Origin: Costertonia aggregata
GTDB taxonomy: Bacteria > Bacteroidota > Bacteroidia > Flavobacteriales > Flavobacteriaceae
Direction: 5' to 3'
NCBI RefSeq assembly: GCF_013402795.1
Contig: NZ_CP058595.1
Span: forward strand, 3,264,001 to 3,328,000
DNA: 64,000 nucleotides
Shown one piece after another: positions 15,877 to 25,894 of the stretch. The notes under the pieces are model-generated. The model searched no databases and was not told the origin of the DNA. It saw only the letters and a program-made list of their open reading frames with translations. The translations under genes and the position numbers were made by a program. The first letter of the stretch is position 1. The number at the start of each line of letters is the position of its first letter.

Positions 15877-16587
15877 TTATTCTTGCATGGTATGATATAC
15901 GTTCTGAACATCGTCGTCCTCTTCAATCTTTTCAAGTAGTTTTTCTACATCGGCCGCTTGTTCCTCGGTAAGTTGTTTGGTTACTTGCGGAATTCGTTCA
16001 AATCCTGAGGACAAAATTTCGATGTTTCTGTTTTCCAATTCTTTTTGAATGGCACCAAAGCTCTCAAAAGGAGCATAAATCAATAATCCATCCTCATCTT
16101 CGAAGACTTCTTCTGCTCCAAAATCAATCATTTCCAATTCAAGTTCCTCTGGGTCAATACCCTCTGCGGGAATTCTAAAATTACAGGTATGGTCAAACAT
16201 AAACTCTACCGAGCCCGAAGTTCCCAAACTACCGTTACACTTATTAAAATAGCTACGTACATTGGCAACCGTACGTGTGTTATTGTCCGTGGCGGTTTCG
16301 ACCAGAACGGCTATGCCGTGGGGCGCATACCCTTCGAATAAAACTTCTTTATAGTCACCTTGGCTTTTATCGGAAGCCCTTTTTATGGCCCTTTCGATAT
16401 TGTCCTTGGGCATATTAACGGACTTCGCATTTTGGATAACGGCCCGAAGTCGAGAATTGGAATCGGGGTCGGGACCACCTTCTTTGACGGCCATAACAAT
16501 GTCTTTCCCGATTCGTGTAAAAGCTTTGGACATTGCCGCCCAACGTTTCATTTTTCGTGCCTTTCTAAACTCAAACGCTCTTCCCAT
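15877..16587 (-). CDS. YebC/PmpR family DNA-binding regulator
   Basis: Start ATG 16587 gives the family N-terminus MGRAFEFRKARKMKRWAAMSK; a longer frame to 16614 has no family match. 236 residues is normal. The family binds DNA and, by recent work on some members, aids translation of difficult sequences such as polyproline. Conserved features include VNMPKDNIERAIKRAS, EGYAPHG and ETATDNNTRTVANVR, plus GGSLGTSGSV-like NGSLGTSGSVEFMF. It is the first core gene beyond the recombinase. The recombinase promoter region (15755-15876) separates them. Confidence 0.95.
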   Translation of the reverse strand: MGRAFEFRKARKMKRWAAMSKAFTRIGKDIVMAVKEGGPDPDSNSRLRAVIQNAKSVNMPKDNIERAIKRASDKSQGDYKEVLFEGYAPHGIAVLVETATDNNTRTVANVRSYFNKCNGSLGTSGSVEFMFDHTCNFRIPAEGIDPEELELEMIDFGAEEVFEDEDGLLIYAPFESFGAIQKELENRNIEILSSGFERIPQVTKQLTEEQAADVEKLLEKIEEDDDVQNVYHTMQE

Positions 16588-16685
16588 AGTTACCTTTGCA
16601 TTGCATGATGGCAAATTTAGGAAAATTCCATGCTTTTACAAGAAATCGAAAAAGTAAGGTGAAAGTGCCAATAGCTTTCAAATTT

Positions 16686-16973
16686 TTAATCACTTTCTAT
16701 GATGCTTTCTATGCTATGGGCAAGTTCAAAATCTTTTTCCGTTACTCCGTCAGCGTCATGGGTATTGAGCCGTATATTCAATGAATTATACACGTTGCTC
16801 CAATCGGGGTGATGCCCTTGGGCTTCGCATTCAAAAGCTATCCGGGTCATGACCGAAAAGGCCTCCTTAAAGTTTTTAAATTCGAACGAAGTTTCTATTG
16901 CTCCGTCAACATATTCCCAACCTTCCAGTTTTTCTAATTTTTGCGCTATTTCTTTTTCTGATAATTTGTTCAT
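16686..16973 (-). CDS. 4a-hydroxytetrahydrobiopterin dehydratase
   Basis: 95 residues, standard length for pterin-4a-carbinolamine dehydratase. The active-site signature is seen in GHHPDWSNVYNSLNIRLNTH, followed by DADGVTEKDFELA. It dehydrates 4a-hydroxytetrahydropterin formed by aromatic amino acid hydroxylases, in the cytoplasm; no hydroxylase gene is in the window. It lies about 100 bp upstream of the YebC gene on the same strand. Confidence 0.95.
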   Translation of the reverse strand: MNKLSEKEIAQKLEKLEGWEYVDGAIETSFEFKNFKEAFSVMTRIAFECEAQGHHPDWSNVYNSLNIRLNTHDADGVTEKDFELAHSIESIIESD

Positions 16974-17303
16974 CTTATGTAGTTTATTAATAATATCGTT
17001 TATTGTTTACATTAAGGATTTTAAAACCCTAATGGAAATTATTGTTCCGTTATTCTTTTTGAATCCTAGCATTTTTATATCTGTCTTTAACGGTGTGCAG
17101 TTTCGCAGAATACTACAAAATAAAACATAAATGTAGTGTTCCTGTTCGTTAAATCCTGATTCTTTATCCAAATAGTGTAAAATGCTTTTAAACTACCGAA
17201 ATACATTTTATTACTTACTGGCGTAAGGGCCCATTTTTACAGTAAATTACGCAATTCGAAAAGTATGCGTAAAGGGATAAGAATTAATTTTAGTCGAATA
17301 GCA
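16974..17303. other. Intergenic, nothing recognised
   Basis: About 330 bp of AT-rich sequence with no coding frame I would support, between the dehydratase start and the end of the reductase gene. It probably contains the promoter for the dehydratase. Confidence 0.4.
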
Positions 17304-18152
17304 TCAACTTAAAATATGATGGTCTATGATATCTTGGTAACTAAACTGTAAATTTTTTGGGAGTTTGTTATCTTTCGGTAAAACCGCTAGATATCTATCC
17401 TCGTTCGTGGTAAATACTCTTTTGTAAATAGGTGTAAAGCTTCCTATTTTGTCTACCACATCTTTTATAAATTCTTCATGGTGCACTAAATCCCTGCTAC
17501 CCAAATGAAATATACCTGTTTTGTTTCGGTTTATGAGATAGTGTATTTGTTGGGTAAGTTTGTCATCATTGGTTACGTTCAAGATCAAATTGGGGAAAAC
17601 TTCAACAGGTTCGTTGTTAAGAATATGGTTTTTAATTTCCCTAATTCGGGGAGAACCATTGCCAAAAACCATGGGCACCCTCAATATCCCCGTTTTTTCC
17701 TTAGGGAGTCTCAAAAGCATATTTTCAATCTTTATCTTTAAACGGCCGTAAATACTCTCTGATAAGGTCTTGTCATTTTCGTAGGATGGATATTTGCTGT
17801 AAGCATCAAACACATTGGCGGAAGAGAGAAAATATAACATGCATTCGTTTTGTATGAGATATTCGTTGATGTGCTGATGTGCCTGTACTTGTGCCGGAAA
17901 ATTACCACGCAGCGCAGATATGATTACTTGAGGGCGTATGTTCTCCAAAAGCTCATAAACATCGTCTTCTTGCATGTCATACTTAAAGAATTGTTTGTTG
18001 TCCTCAAAAGAACGTCTGGCTGTAAAATAAGTACCATAAGTATCAAAGAAATTACATAGTTCCTTATAAATGGCATTTCCTAAAAATCCGCTCCCGCCGA
18101 GTATAAGGATTCTTTTTCCGTTATCTTCGACCTTTCCCCTTCTTTTCCCCAT
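17304..18152 (-). CDS. RmlD-like NAD(P)-dependent sugar-nucleotide reductase/epimerase
   Basis: 282 residues. Rossmann motif GGSGFLGNAIY near 19, then the acid of strand 2 is less clear. IISALRGN, LSSANVFDAY (Ser of the active site) and YGRLKIKIE (YxxxK, Tyr/Lys) follow the extended SDR pattern as in dTDP-4-dehydrorhamnose reductases. The substrate cannot be told from sequence. It starts 9 bp after the gcvT stop on the same strand, so is likely cotranscribed, although functionally unrelated. Confidence 0.85.
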   Translation of the reverse strand: MGKRRGKVEDNGKRILILGGSGFLGNAIYKELCNFFDTYGTYFTARRSFEDNKQFFKYDMQEDDVYELLENIRPQVIISALRGNFPAQVQAHQHINEYLIQNECMLYFLSSANVFDAYSKYPSYENDKTLSESIYGRLKIKIENMLLRLPKEKTGILRVPMVFGNGSPRIREIKNHILNNEPVEVFPNLILNVTNDDKLTQQIHYLINRNKTGIFHLGSRDLVHHEEFIKDVVDKIGSFTPIYKRVFTTNEDRYLAVLPKDNKLPKNLQFSYQDIIDHHILS

Positions 18153-18161
18153 ATAAAATCG

Positions 18162-19247
18162 TTATCCCCTGTAAAACGGAAGTTTTACAATTGTAGCCGG
18201 GACTGCATTTTTACGTATTTGAACATGTATTTTACTGCCAGCCTTGGAAAAAACGCTGGGTACGTATCCCAGCCCTATACCTTTTCCCAAAGACGGTGAC
18301 ATGGTACCTGATGTAACCACTCCTATTTTTTTACCATGTGTGTCCACGATATCATAATCATGACGTGGAATTCCACGTTCGTCAAGCTCAAAAGCGACAA
18401 GTTTGCGTTCAGGACCGTGTTCTTTTTCTTTGGCCAAGGCTTCACAGTTTACAAAATCTTTGGTGAATTTGGTTATCCAGCCCAATCCGGCCTCAAAAGG
18501 AGAGGTTTCGTCATTTATGTCATTACCGTAAAGGCAATAGCCCATTTCTAACCGCAAAGTATCACGAGCAGCCAAGCCGATAGGTTTTATACCAAAATCG
18601 GCGCCAGCCTCAAAGACTTTGTCCCAAATTTGTTGTACTTCTTCGTTTTTGCAATAAATCTCAAATCCGCCCGAACCGGTATAACCCGTTGCCGATATGA
18701 TAACATTTTCAACACCTGCGAAATCAGATACTTCAAAATGGTAAAACTTGATAGCGGATAAATCTGTAGAAGTAATCGATTGCATGGCCTCAACAGCCTT
18801 TGGCCCTTGAATGGCAAGCAAGGAATATCCTTCGGATATATTTCGCATTTCAGCCCCTATATATTCATTGTATTTGGAAATATGCGCCCAGTCTTTATCA
18901 ATATTGGAGGCATTTACGACCAAAAGGTATTGTTCTTCCTTGATTTTATATACAATAAGGTCGTCAACGATACCTCCCGTCTCATTGGGGAAGCAACTAT
19001 ATTGCGCCCTACCTATGGTTAATTTCGAAGCATCGTTGGAAGTTACTTTTTGGATGAGTTTCAAGGCTTTTGGCCCACCGATTAAAAATTCTCCCATATG
19101 GGAAACGTCAAATACGCCAACACCCTTGCGAACTGTTTCATGTTCAATGTTAACACTTTCGTAGGAAACAGGCATATTGTACCCGGCAAAAGGTACCATT
19201 TTGGCTCCAAGGGCTTCGTGGGTTTTGGTCAGCGCGGTATTTTTCAT
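18162..19247 (-). CDS. gcvT: Glycine cleavage system T protein (aminomethyltransferase)
   Basis: 361 residues, typical length. It transfers the methylene group from the aminomethyl-lipoyl H protein to tetrahydrofolate, releasing ammonia. Family motifs: [20 protein letters not shown] near 20, [49 protein letters not shown]-like [19 protein letters not shown] and the C-terminal [18 protein letters not shown]. GcvP and GcvH are not in the window. A TAGCTTTG -7-like box lies just upstream, so it may have its own promoter despite following thrC. Confidence 0.97.
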   Translation of the reverse strand: MKNTALTKTHEALGAKMVPFAGYNMPVSYESVNIEHETVRKGVGVFDVSHMGEFLIGGPKALKLIQKVTSNDASKLTIGRAQYSCFPNETGGIVDDLIVYKIKEEQYLLVVNASNIDKDWAHISKYNEYIGAEMRNISEGYSLLAIQGPKAVEAMQSITSTDLSAIKFYHFEVSDFAGVENVIISATGYTGSGGFEIYCKNEEVQQIWDKVFEAGADFGIKPIGLAARDTLRLEMGYCLYGNDINDETSPFEAGLGWITKFTKDFVNCEALAKEKEHGPERKLVAFELDERGIPRHDYDIVDTHGKKIGVVTSGTMSPSLGKGIGLGYVPSVFSKAGSKIHVQIRKNAVPATIVKLPFYRG

Positions 19248-19266
19248 TGTTATCTGTTTAGATGAA

Positions 19267-19274
19267 CAAAGCTA
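19267..19274 (-). promoter_or_regulatory. Candidate -7 box for gcvT
   Basis: TAGCTTTG on the minus strand matches the Bacteroidota TAnnTTTG -7 element, 20 bp before the gcvT ATG. No clear -33 TTTG is seen at the right distance. Confidence 0.4.
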
Positions 19275-19333
19275 TTGAATAATTTAAGGATGAAAAAAAG
19301 GATTTATACATATTCAAGTACTGTCACCAATAT

Positions 19334-20629
19334 TTAGGTGTTTAATAAAAATGATTTCATTTCCCCATATGTTTCAATTTTAATGGATTTCTTTTCTTTA
19401 TCCATTATTTTTTGAATTTGTGGCGGAATAGCAACGGAAATTCCCAAAGTTTCCTCAACTACATCCAAAAATTTGACGGGATGGGCGGTCTCTAGAAATA
19501 TGCCGTATGTATTCGAATGGTTGGCTTGATACTTTTTTACACCCAAATATCCTACGGCACCATGTGGGTCGGTTATATAACCATTTTCCTTGAATACCGT
19601 CTTCATAGCGATTTTGGTTTCGGAATCCGAAAATGAAAAAGAGGACAAATTCTTGGAAAGTTGTTCAAAATTTTCCCTATACAAATGGCGTATGCGGATG
19701 AAATTGCTGGGGTCCCCAACATCCATGGCATTTGAAATAGTGGCCGTAGAAGATTTTGGGGTATACGTTTCTGTAGTCATATATCTGGGTACGGTATCGT
19801 TCACATTGGTAGCCGCTACAAAATGTTTTATGGGCATTCCCAATTTTTGCGCCACCATGCCAGCGCAGATATTGCCAAAATTTCCCGACGGTACGGAAAA
19901 AATCATTTCTTTTCCTTTGGATTTAACCTGTTTATAGGCAAATAGAAAATAGAAGAGCTGGGGTAACCAACGTGCTACGTTTATTGAGTTTGCCGAGGTC
20001 AATTGCATATTTCTCAATAATTCTTTATCTAAAAAAGCGGTTTTGACCATGTTTTGGCAATCGTCGAATGTACCATCTACTTCCAAAGCGGAAATATTTT
20101 GCCCTAGGGTGGTCAACTGCTTTTCCTGTATATGGCTTACCTTGCCACAAGGGTATAGAATGACCACTTTTACACCATTAACACCTAAAAACCCATTGGC
20201 TACTGCACCACCTGTGTCACCTGAGGTAGCGACCAAGACCGTAACTTCGGTATTTTCTCCTTCAGAAAAATATCCCAAACACTGCGCCATAAAACGTGCA
20301 CCAACGTCTTTAAAAGCCATGGTAGGACCATGAAAAAGCTCAAGAGTGGCTATGTTTTCCTTGATTTTGACAACGGGAAAATCAAAGTCCAACACTTCTT
20401 TTATTATTTGTTTTAAGACTTTATCGGGGATATCCTCTTTTACAAATTGATGGATAGCCGTAAAGGCGATTTCTTTATTGCTTAGAGCGTCAATTGATTC
20501 AAAAAACGAGTTGGGAAGTGGATCAATACGTTCCGGAAAGTATAATCCCTTGTCCGGCGCAATTCCTTTGATAACAGCTTCTTTGAAAGATACGTTCGGT
20601 GCTTTATGGTTTAGGCTGTAGAAGTTCAA
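19334..20629 (-). CDS. thrC: Threonine synthase
   Basis: 431 residues. A PLP enzyme converting O-phosphohomoserine to threonine. N-terminal MNFYSLNHKAPNVSFKEAVI and the PLP-lysine region GPTMAFKDVGARFMAQ (Lys near 107) are clear, with the phosphate-binding VATSGDTGGAVANGF and SANSINVARWLPQLFYF. It is the third gene of thrA-thrB-thrC, 56 bp after thrB. Cytoplasmic. Confidence 0.97.
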   Translation of the reverse strand: MNFYSLNHKAPNVSFKEAVIKGIAPDKGLYFPERIDPLPNSFFESIDALSNKEIAFTAIHQFVKEDIPDKVLKQIIKEVLDFDFPVVKIKENIATLELFHGPTMAFKDVGARFMAQCLGYFSEGENTEVTVLVATSGDTGGAVANGFLGVNGVKVVILYPCGKVSHIQEKQLTTLGQNISALEVDGTFDDCQNMVKTAFLDKELLRNMQLTSANSINVARWLPQLFYFLFAYKQVKSKGKEMIFSVPSGNFGNICAGMVAQKLGMPIKHFVAATNVNDTVPRYMTTETYTPKSSTATISNAMDVGDPSNFIRIRHLYRENFEQLSKNLSSFSFSDSETKIAMKTVFKENGYITDPHGAVGYLGVKKYQANHSNTYGIFLETAHPVKFLDVVEETLGISVAIPPQIQKIMDKEKKSIKIETYGEMKSFLLNT

Positions 20630-20685
20630 TTCGTAAAGTTTATTGGTTTATGCGTTTGATAAGTTTTTTTATAAAAGGCCATTCT

Positions 20686-21606
20686 TCATATGACTTTTAT
20701 TCCCTCGATATTTATGGGAGAAACATGAACATCATATTCAATTCCTATTTTTTGATAAACGGTTTTCATTGAATGCCTTACTTTTTCTGCGTTTTCTTTT
20801 CCTTGGCTTAATGCAAAGATAGACGGTCCGGAGCCCGAAATACCACAACCCAAAGCTCCAGATTCTATGGCACTTGATTTTATTTTGTCAAACCCCGGAA
20901 TCAGCATGGAACGGATGGGTTCAACGATATGATCTACCAAAGATCGACTTATTAAATCATAATCGTCCATAAAAAGTCCGGCAACCAAACCGCCAACATT
21001 GCCCCATTGCTTTATACCATCCTCCAAAGAAAGGCTGGTTTTCAGAATTTTTCTTGAATCGGATGTTTTTATTTCAATTTGTGGATGTATTACTGTGGCA
21101 AACAATTGGGAAGGACTGGGTATCTGCACAATATCAAGCGGTTCGTAACTGCGTATCAAAGTGAAACCACCAAATAGGGCCGGGGCCACATTGTCGGCAT
21201 GGGCGACTCCACTCGCCAATCGCTCACCTTCCATGGCAAATTTTACCAACTGTAATTTTGAAAATGGGTTACCCAGCAGTTTGTTCATGCCCCATACGGC
21301 ACCTGAGGAACTTGCCGCACTGCTGCCGATACCACTGCCCGCCTTTATTTTCTTGTGGATTTTTATTTCGAAACCGCCATCGTAATCGCTTTCGGCCAGG
21401 AGTGCAAGACCCGCCACTCCGGCAACGTTTAAATGCGTGTCTTTGGGGAGGTGCTGCCCGGTCAATTCGGTAATTTTAACACCTTTCGTAGCCACCTTTT
21501 TAATTACCATTTCGTCCCCAACGGAATCCAAGGCGACGCCCATGACATCAAAACCACATGAGATATTGGCTATGGTTCCAGGGCAGAATATTTTTATTTC
21601 TTTCAT
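20686..21606 (-). CDS. thrB: Homoserine kinase
   Basis: Start ATG 21606 gives MKEIKIFCPGTIANISCGFDV, the GHMP-kinase N-terminus; a longer frame to 21693 would overlap thrA and is rejected. 306 residues. The GHMP phosphate-binding loop is KAGSGIGSSAASSSGAVWG, and SGALGCGISGSGPSIFAL is the C-terminal motif. It phosphorylates homoserine for ThrC. It starts 34 bp after thrA. Confidence 0.96.
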   Translation of the reverse strand: MKEIKIFCPGTIANISCGFDVMGVALDSVGDEMVIKKVATKGVKITELTGQHLPKDTHLNVAGVAGLALLAESDYDGGFEIKIHKKIKAGSGIGSSAASSSGAVWGMNKLLGNPFSKLQLVKFAMEGERLASGVAHADNVAPALFGGFTLIRSYEPLDIVQIPSPSQLFATVIHPQIEIKTSDSRKILKTSLSLEDGIKQWGNVGGLVAGLFMDDYDLISRSLVDHIVEPIRSMLIPGFDKIKSSAIESGALGCGISGSGPSIFALSQGKENAEKVRHSMKTVYQKIGIEYDVHVSPINIEGIKVI

Positions 21607-21640
21607 AAGTAATGCATTACAATTGATACGCTTTTTAAGG

Positions 21641-24085
21641 TTAAAAATTTCCGATTCTAACAATATCGGCAAAGATACCAGAAGCTGTAACATCGGCTCC
21701 TGCGCCAGCTCCTTTGATAATCATCGGCTGGTCGGGATAACGTTTCGTATAAAACAGCACAATATTGTCGCTGCCTTCCAAATTGTAAAAATCATGACCT
21801 TTTGGTATCTCTTGAAGCCCTACGCTTGCTTTTCCCTCTTCAAATCGTGCTACGTATTTTAACTTACTGTCTTTGGCGGCCGCAGCCGCATATATTTTTT
21901 GAAATTCGGCTTCATATTTTTTCAGTGAAGCGAAAAAGTCAGTATTATTATTGGTTTCCAGACTTTCCTTAGGTAAAAAAGATTGATTTTCAATGGCATC
22001 GATTTCAAGCTGCTTCCCACTTTCCCTTGCTAAAATCAAGATTTTGCGCATCACATCTATACCGCTCAAATCAATTTTGGGGTCGGGTTCTGTGTAGCCT
22101 TCTTTTTGGGCTTTTTTTACGACGTCGTGAAAGGTGGTTTTATCATTGAAGTTATTGAAAACAAAATTAAGACTGCCCGAAAGAACCGCCTGTATTTTTA
22201 ATATTTCATCGCCCGAAGCAACTAAATGTTTGAGCGTATCAATGATGGGGAGCCCGGCTCCTACATTGGTTTCGAACAAAAAGGGTGCGTTATAGATACG
22301 TGCCAATTCTTTAAGTGCACTATAATTTGAATATTCCGAGGAACAGGCGATTTTATTACATGTGACTACAGATATACTGTTGGCCAAATAGGTGTTGTAA
22401 GTTGCCGCAACCTCTTCACTTGCGGTATTGTCCACAAAGATACTATTGCGATAATTTAGTTCTTGAACAGTATCAAAAAAATTGGTTTTATCCGCTTTTA
22501 GTCCGTTTTTTAAGATTGATTCCCAATTGTTTAAATCAATACCGTTATCATCAAAGGCCATTGTTCTAGAATTGGATATTCCTATGATTCTGACATTCAA
22601 TTTGAGTTGCTCTTTTAGGTATTTTTTTTGTTGGCGCAATTGCGCTATGAATTTTGACCCAACATTGCCCACGCCCATGACAAAAAGGTTGAGTTGTTTG
22701 ATATTTTCTTCGAAAAAGGCTTCATGAAGGGCGTTCAGTGCTTTTTTTACATCATTTTTATTGACTACCGCCGAAATATTACGTTCCGAAGCTCCCTGCG
22801 CAATGGCCCTGATATTCACATTGTTCTTACCAAGGGTGCTGAACATTTTTCCGCTTAGCCCCTGATGTTTTTTCATATTGTCACCGACAAGGGCAACAAT
22901 GGCTAAATCCATTTCTGCAATGATGGGTTTTATTTTTTCACGCTCCATTTCATATGCAAAAGCTCTATTTACAGTCGATACCGCTTTTTCAACATCGTAT
23001 ATGGATATTCCTACACAAATAGAATGTTCGGAAGAGGCTTGGGTAATCAGCACTACGCTGATATCGGAGGTGGACAGCTCTTCAAAAAAACGTTTGGATA
23101 TCCCAGGAATACCCACCATACCAGGTCCTTCTAGGGATAATAAGGCTATGTTCTCGATATGGGTTATGCCACGTACCGTTCTACCGTTTATATTTTTATT
23201 TTTAGTGATCAATGTTCCCTCTTTCTTGGGTTCGAACGTATTTTTGATACAAATTGGAATACCTTTTGAAAGCACGGGTTGTATGGTCGGGGGGTATAGG
23301 ACTTTGGCACCAAAGTGCGATAGCTCCATGGCTTCTTCGTAAGAGATTTGCGGTATGGCCTTCGCCTGTTTCACCAATTTAGGGTTTGCCGTATACATAC
23401 CGCTGACATCTGTCCAAATTTCCAAAATGTTTGCATTTACCGCTGCGGCCACAATCGCTGCGGTATAATCCGAACCGCCACGGCCCAACGTAGTTAAGTT
23501 TCCATTATCGGAAGAAGCTATAAAACCGGCCATTACCAATACTTGGGTATCGGTTTGGTCTACGAATGTGGAGCAGTTGGTATTGGTCTTATCAAAATTG
23601 ACCACAGCTTTACCATTGGTATCGTTAGTTTTAATCAATTCCCTGCTATCGGCATAAGAAGTGCTCACACCCTGTTCTTGAAAGTATTTACTTATTATAT
23701 AGGATGACAAAAGCTCGCCGTAGCTAACAATTTTGTCTGAAAGCTTTGGGGTGATCTCACCAATGAGAAATGCACCTTCCAAAAGAGTTTCCAAGGTATT
23801 CAGTTCACTTTTTACTTTACTTAGGATTCCACTTTGCGATTGTACGGGAATGAGTTCTTTTACGGTATTAAGGTGGCGTTCTTCGATTTCTTTAAGGATT
23901 GATTTGTAATCACTATTCTGCTGTGATGCCAAACGGGCCGTGTTCAAAAGCAAATCGGTAATCCCGCCCAATGCGGAGACAACCACTATTATTCTCTCTG
24001 TTTTGGATTTAGCAACAATATCCTTTACTAAACGTATATTTTTTGCGCTGGCTACAGATGTGCCACCAAATTTTAGAACTTTCAT
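21641..24085 (-). CDS. thrA: Bifunctional aspartokinase / homoserine dehydrogenase
   Basis: 814 residues, the usual length of fused ThrA. Residues 1-290 are aspartokinase (MKVLKFGGTSVASA, then TTLGRGGSDYTAA). Two ACT-type regulatory units follow (about 300-450: LSLEGPGMVGIPG, VALVGDNMKKHQGLSGKM). Residues about 460-814 are homoserine dehydrogenase with the Rossmann motif LFVMGVGNVGSKFIAQL and GAGLPIIDTLK, EPDPKIDLSGIDVMRK. It performs the first and third steps from aspartate to threonine/methionine. First structural gene of the operon, preceded by a Thr-rich leader peptide that suggests attenuation by threonine. Confidence 0.98.
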   Translation of the reverse strand: MKVLKFGGTSVASAKNIRLVKDIVAKSKTERIIVVVSALGGITDLLLNTARLASQQNSDYKSILKEIEERHLNTVKELIPVQSQSGILSKVKSELNTLETLLEGAFLIGEITPKLSDKIVSYGELLSSYIISKYFQEQGVSTSYADSRELIKTNDTNGKAVVNFDKTNTNCSTFVDQTDTQVLVMAGFIASSDNGNLTTLGRGGSDYTAAIVAAAVNANILEIWTDVSGMYTANPKLVKQAKAIPQISYEEAMELSHFGAKVLYPPTIQPVLSKGIPICIKNTFEPKKEGTLITKNKNINGRTVRGITHIENIALLSLEGPGMVGIPGISKRFFEELSTSDISVVLITQASSEHSICVGISIYDVEKAVSTVNRAFAYEMEREKIKPIIAEMDLAIVALVGDNMKKHQGLSGKMFSTLGKNNVNIRAIAQGASERNISAVVNKNDVKKALNALHEAFFEENIKQLNLFVMGVGNVGSKFIAQLRQQKKYLKEQLKLNVRIIGISNSRTMAFDDNGIDLNNWESILKNGLKADKTNFFDTVQELNYRNSIFVDNTASEEVAATYNTYLANSISVVTCNKIACSSEYSNYSALKELARIYNAPFLFETNVGAGLPIIDTLKHLVASGDEILKIQAVLSGSLNFVFNNFNDKTTFHDVVKKAQKEGYTEPDPKIDLSGIDVMRKILILARESGKQLEIDAIENQSFLPKESLETNNNTDFFASLKKYEAEFQKIYAAAAAKDSKLKYVARFEEGKASVGLQEIPKGHDFYNLEGSDNIVLFYTKRYPDQPMIIKGAGAGADVTASGIFADIVRIGNF

Positions 24086-24151
24086 TATAGAAACGATTAA
24101 AAAAGTAATTTTTGAATGAGATAAAACGTAACGACGAGTATAAATAGTAGT

Positions 24152-24244
24152 TTACCCCAAAGGGGTATTGGTGCCCAATGTGGTTTTGGTGCTTTCAGAA
24201 GAAGCAAAGTAACTTAAAACTGTATGTTCGTAAGTAGAATACAT
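24152..24244 (-). CDS. Threonine-rich leader peptide of the thr operon
   Basis: A 30-codon frame from ATG 24244 to TAA 24152-24154 contains eight Thr, with a cluster SESTKTTLGTNTPLG near its end, and lies 66 bp upstream of thrA. A hairpin ACCCC-TTT-GGGGT overlaps its last codons. This matches the design of amino-acid operon leaders, where ribosome stalling at Thr codons controls downstream structure. No Ile codons are present, unlike the E. coli thr leader. A promoter lies immediately upstream. Function is inferred from position and composition. Confidence 0.7.
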   Translation of the reverse strand: MYSTYEHTVLSYFASSESTKTTLGTNTPLG

Positions 24245-24261
24245 TGTTCCGATTAAAGATT

Positions 24262-24292
24262 CAAATGTAGTACTTTTGGTTTTTTAAACAAG
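24262..24292 (-). promoter_or_regulatory. thr operon promoter
   Basis: On the minus strand, CTTG (24289-24292) is followed after 19 bp by TACATTTG (24262-24269), fitting the Bacteroidota TTTG-N19-TAnnTTTG promoter. It precedes the leader peptide ATG by 17 bp. It overlaps the 5' side of the divergent nnr gene region. Confidence 0.65.
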
Positions 24293-24345
24293 TGTTCCTC
24301 CATATTTTTACGGAATCCATAATAATTGATAAATATCCTTACCGA

Positions 24346-25884
24346 ATGAAGCTTTTTTCCGCCGAGCAGATATATGCTGCTGATAAATTCACGATCCAGA
24401 AACAAAAAATTGGTAGTGATGAATTAATGGAGCGAGCCGCCGTTCAAATTTTTAACTGGTTGCATACCCGTATGCAGGGAGCTCAGGTCAAAATTCATTT
24501 GTTTTGTGGAATAGGGAACAATGGCGGGGATGGCATAGCGCTAGCAAGGCATTTACAGGAACATGGGTACAATATCGCGGTGTATGTCGTAAATTATAGT
24601 AAAACACGTTCCAAAGATTTTTTAATCAATTTAGAGCGACTCAAAGACCGAAAAATCTGGCCTGAGTTTTTAGATTCGGACTGTGAACTACCTGAAATAG
24701 GTAAAGACGATGTTATCGTAGATGCTATTTTCGGAATAGGGCTAAATAGAAATCCAGAAAAGTGGGTGGTTAACCTTATGAAGCATTTGGATGTATCCCA
24801 AGCCTTTGTCCTTTCGGTAGATATCCCATCGGGGTTGTTCATGAACAAACCGCCCGATAATGAGGATTTTGTCGTCAAAGCTAACCACACATTGAGCTTT
24901 CAAGCACCAAAATTGGTTTTTTTCCTTCCCCAGACCGGCAGATTTACCGATACTTGGGAAGTACTGGACATTGGCCTTGATACCGAATATCTTGCAACGA
25001 CCAAAAGCGAGTTTGAGCTAATAGGTAAAAATGAAGTATTGCCTTTATACCTTCCAAGGAAAAAGTTTTCCCATAAAGGCACTTATGGCCACAGTTTATT
25101 AATCGGTGGGAGTTTGGGCAAAATGGGTGCCGTACATTTGTCTGCAAAAGCTTGCTTGTACGCTGGTAGTGGTTTGGTTACGGCATACGTTCCCCAATGT
25201 GGTACATTACCGTTACAGACCAATATACCCGAAGTAATGGTTGCAACCGATACCAATGAGACTCAAATTTCAAAGATAGAGCATCATTTTGAGCCGTCAG
25301 CCATAGGTATTGGTATAGGAATGGGAACCCACGACAAAACTATCAAGGCTTTTTCCGGTTTTATGGAAAATAACAAAGTTCCCTTGGTTATCGATGCCGA
25401 TGGTTTGAACATTTTGTCCCAAAATAAGGAGCTATTAAAAAAATTGCCGGCTCAAACGATCTTGACCCCACATCCTAAAGAACTGGAACGTTTGATCGGA
25501 AAATGGAAGGATGATTTTGAAAAGCTAAAAAAAGTCAAAGCTTTCTCTAAAAAATGGGACTGTATCATAATCATAAAAGGGGCACATACGATAATCGTTC
25601 ATGAACGTATGGGATATATCAATACAACAGGTAACCCTGGAATGGCAACTGCTGGAAGTGGGGATGTTTTGACAGGTATCATAACCGGATTGATTGCTCA
25701 AGGTTATATTCCGTTACATGCAGCAATGTTTGGGGTGTATCTGCATGGTAGGGCCGGGGACATGGCCATTGAAAAAACCGGATACCAATCTTTGACCGCC
25801 ACTCGTATCATAGAAGCTATTGGGAAAGCCTATATCGATTTGTTTGCAGTGCCCGAACAGCCACAAGTCCAAGAAGAAAAATAG
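24346..25884 (+). CDS. nnr: Bifunctional NAD(P)H-hydrate epimerase / ADP-dependent dehydratase
   Basis: Start ATG 24346 (MKLFSAEQIYAADKFT) is chosen; an upstream open frame from 24292 lacks family similarity and overlaps the thr promoter. 512 residues. Residues about 1-215 are the YjeF_N epimerase (CGIGNNGGDGIALARHL, VDAIFGIGL, SVDIPSG). Residues about 225-505 are the ribokinase-like dehydratase (HKGTYGHSLLIGGSLGKMGA, VIDADGLN, LTPHPKELERL, GNPGMATAGSGDVLTGIITG). It repairs hydrated NAD(P)H. Confidence 0.96.
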   Translation: MKLFSAEQIYAADKFTIQKQKIGSDELMERAAVQIFNWLHTRMQGAQVKIHLFCGIGNNGGDGIALARHLQEHGYNIAVYVVNYSKTRSKDFLINLERLKDRKIWPEFLDSDCELPEIGKDDVIVDAIFGIGLNRNPEKWVVNLMKHLDVSQAFVLSVDIPSGLFMNKPPDNEDFVVKANHTLSFQAPKLVFFLPQTGRFTDTWEVLDIGLDTEYLATTKSEFELIGKNEVLPLYLPRKKFSHKGTYGHSLLIGGSLGKMGAVHLSAKACLYAGSGLVTAYVPQCGTLPLQTNIPEVMVATDTNETQISKIEHHFEPSAIGIGIGMGTHDKTIKAFSGFMENNKVPLVIDADGLNILSQNKELLKKLPAQTILTPHPKELERLIGKWKDDFEKLKKVKAFSKKWDCIIIIKGAHTIIVHERMGYINTTGNPGMATAGSGDVLTGIITGLIAQGYIPLHAAMFGVYLHGRAGDMAIEKTGYQSLTATRIIEAIGKAYIDLFAVPEQPQVQEEK

Positions 25885-25894
25885 ACTAACACCA

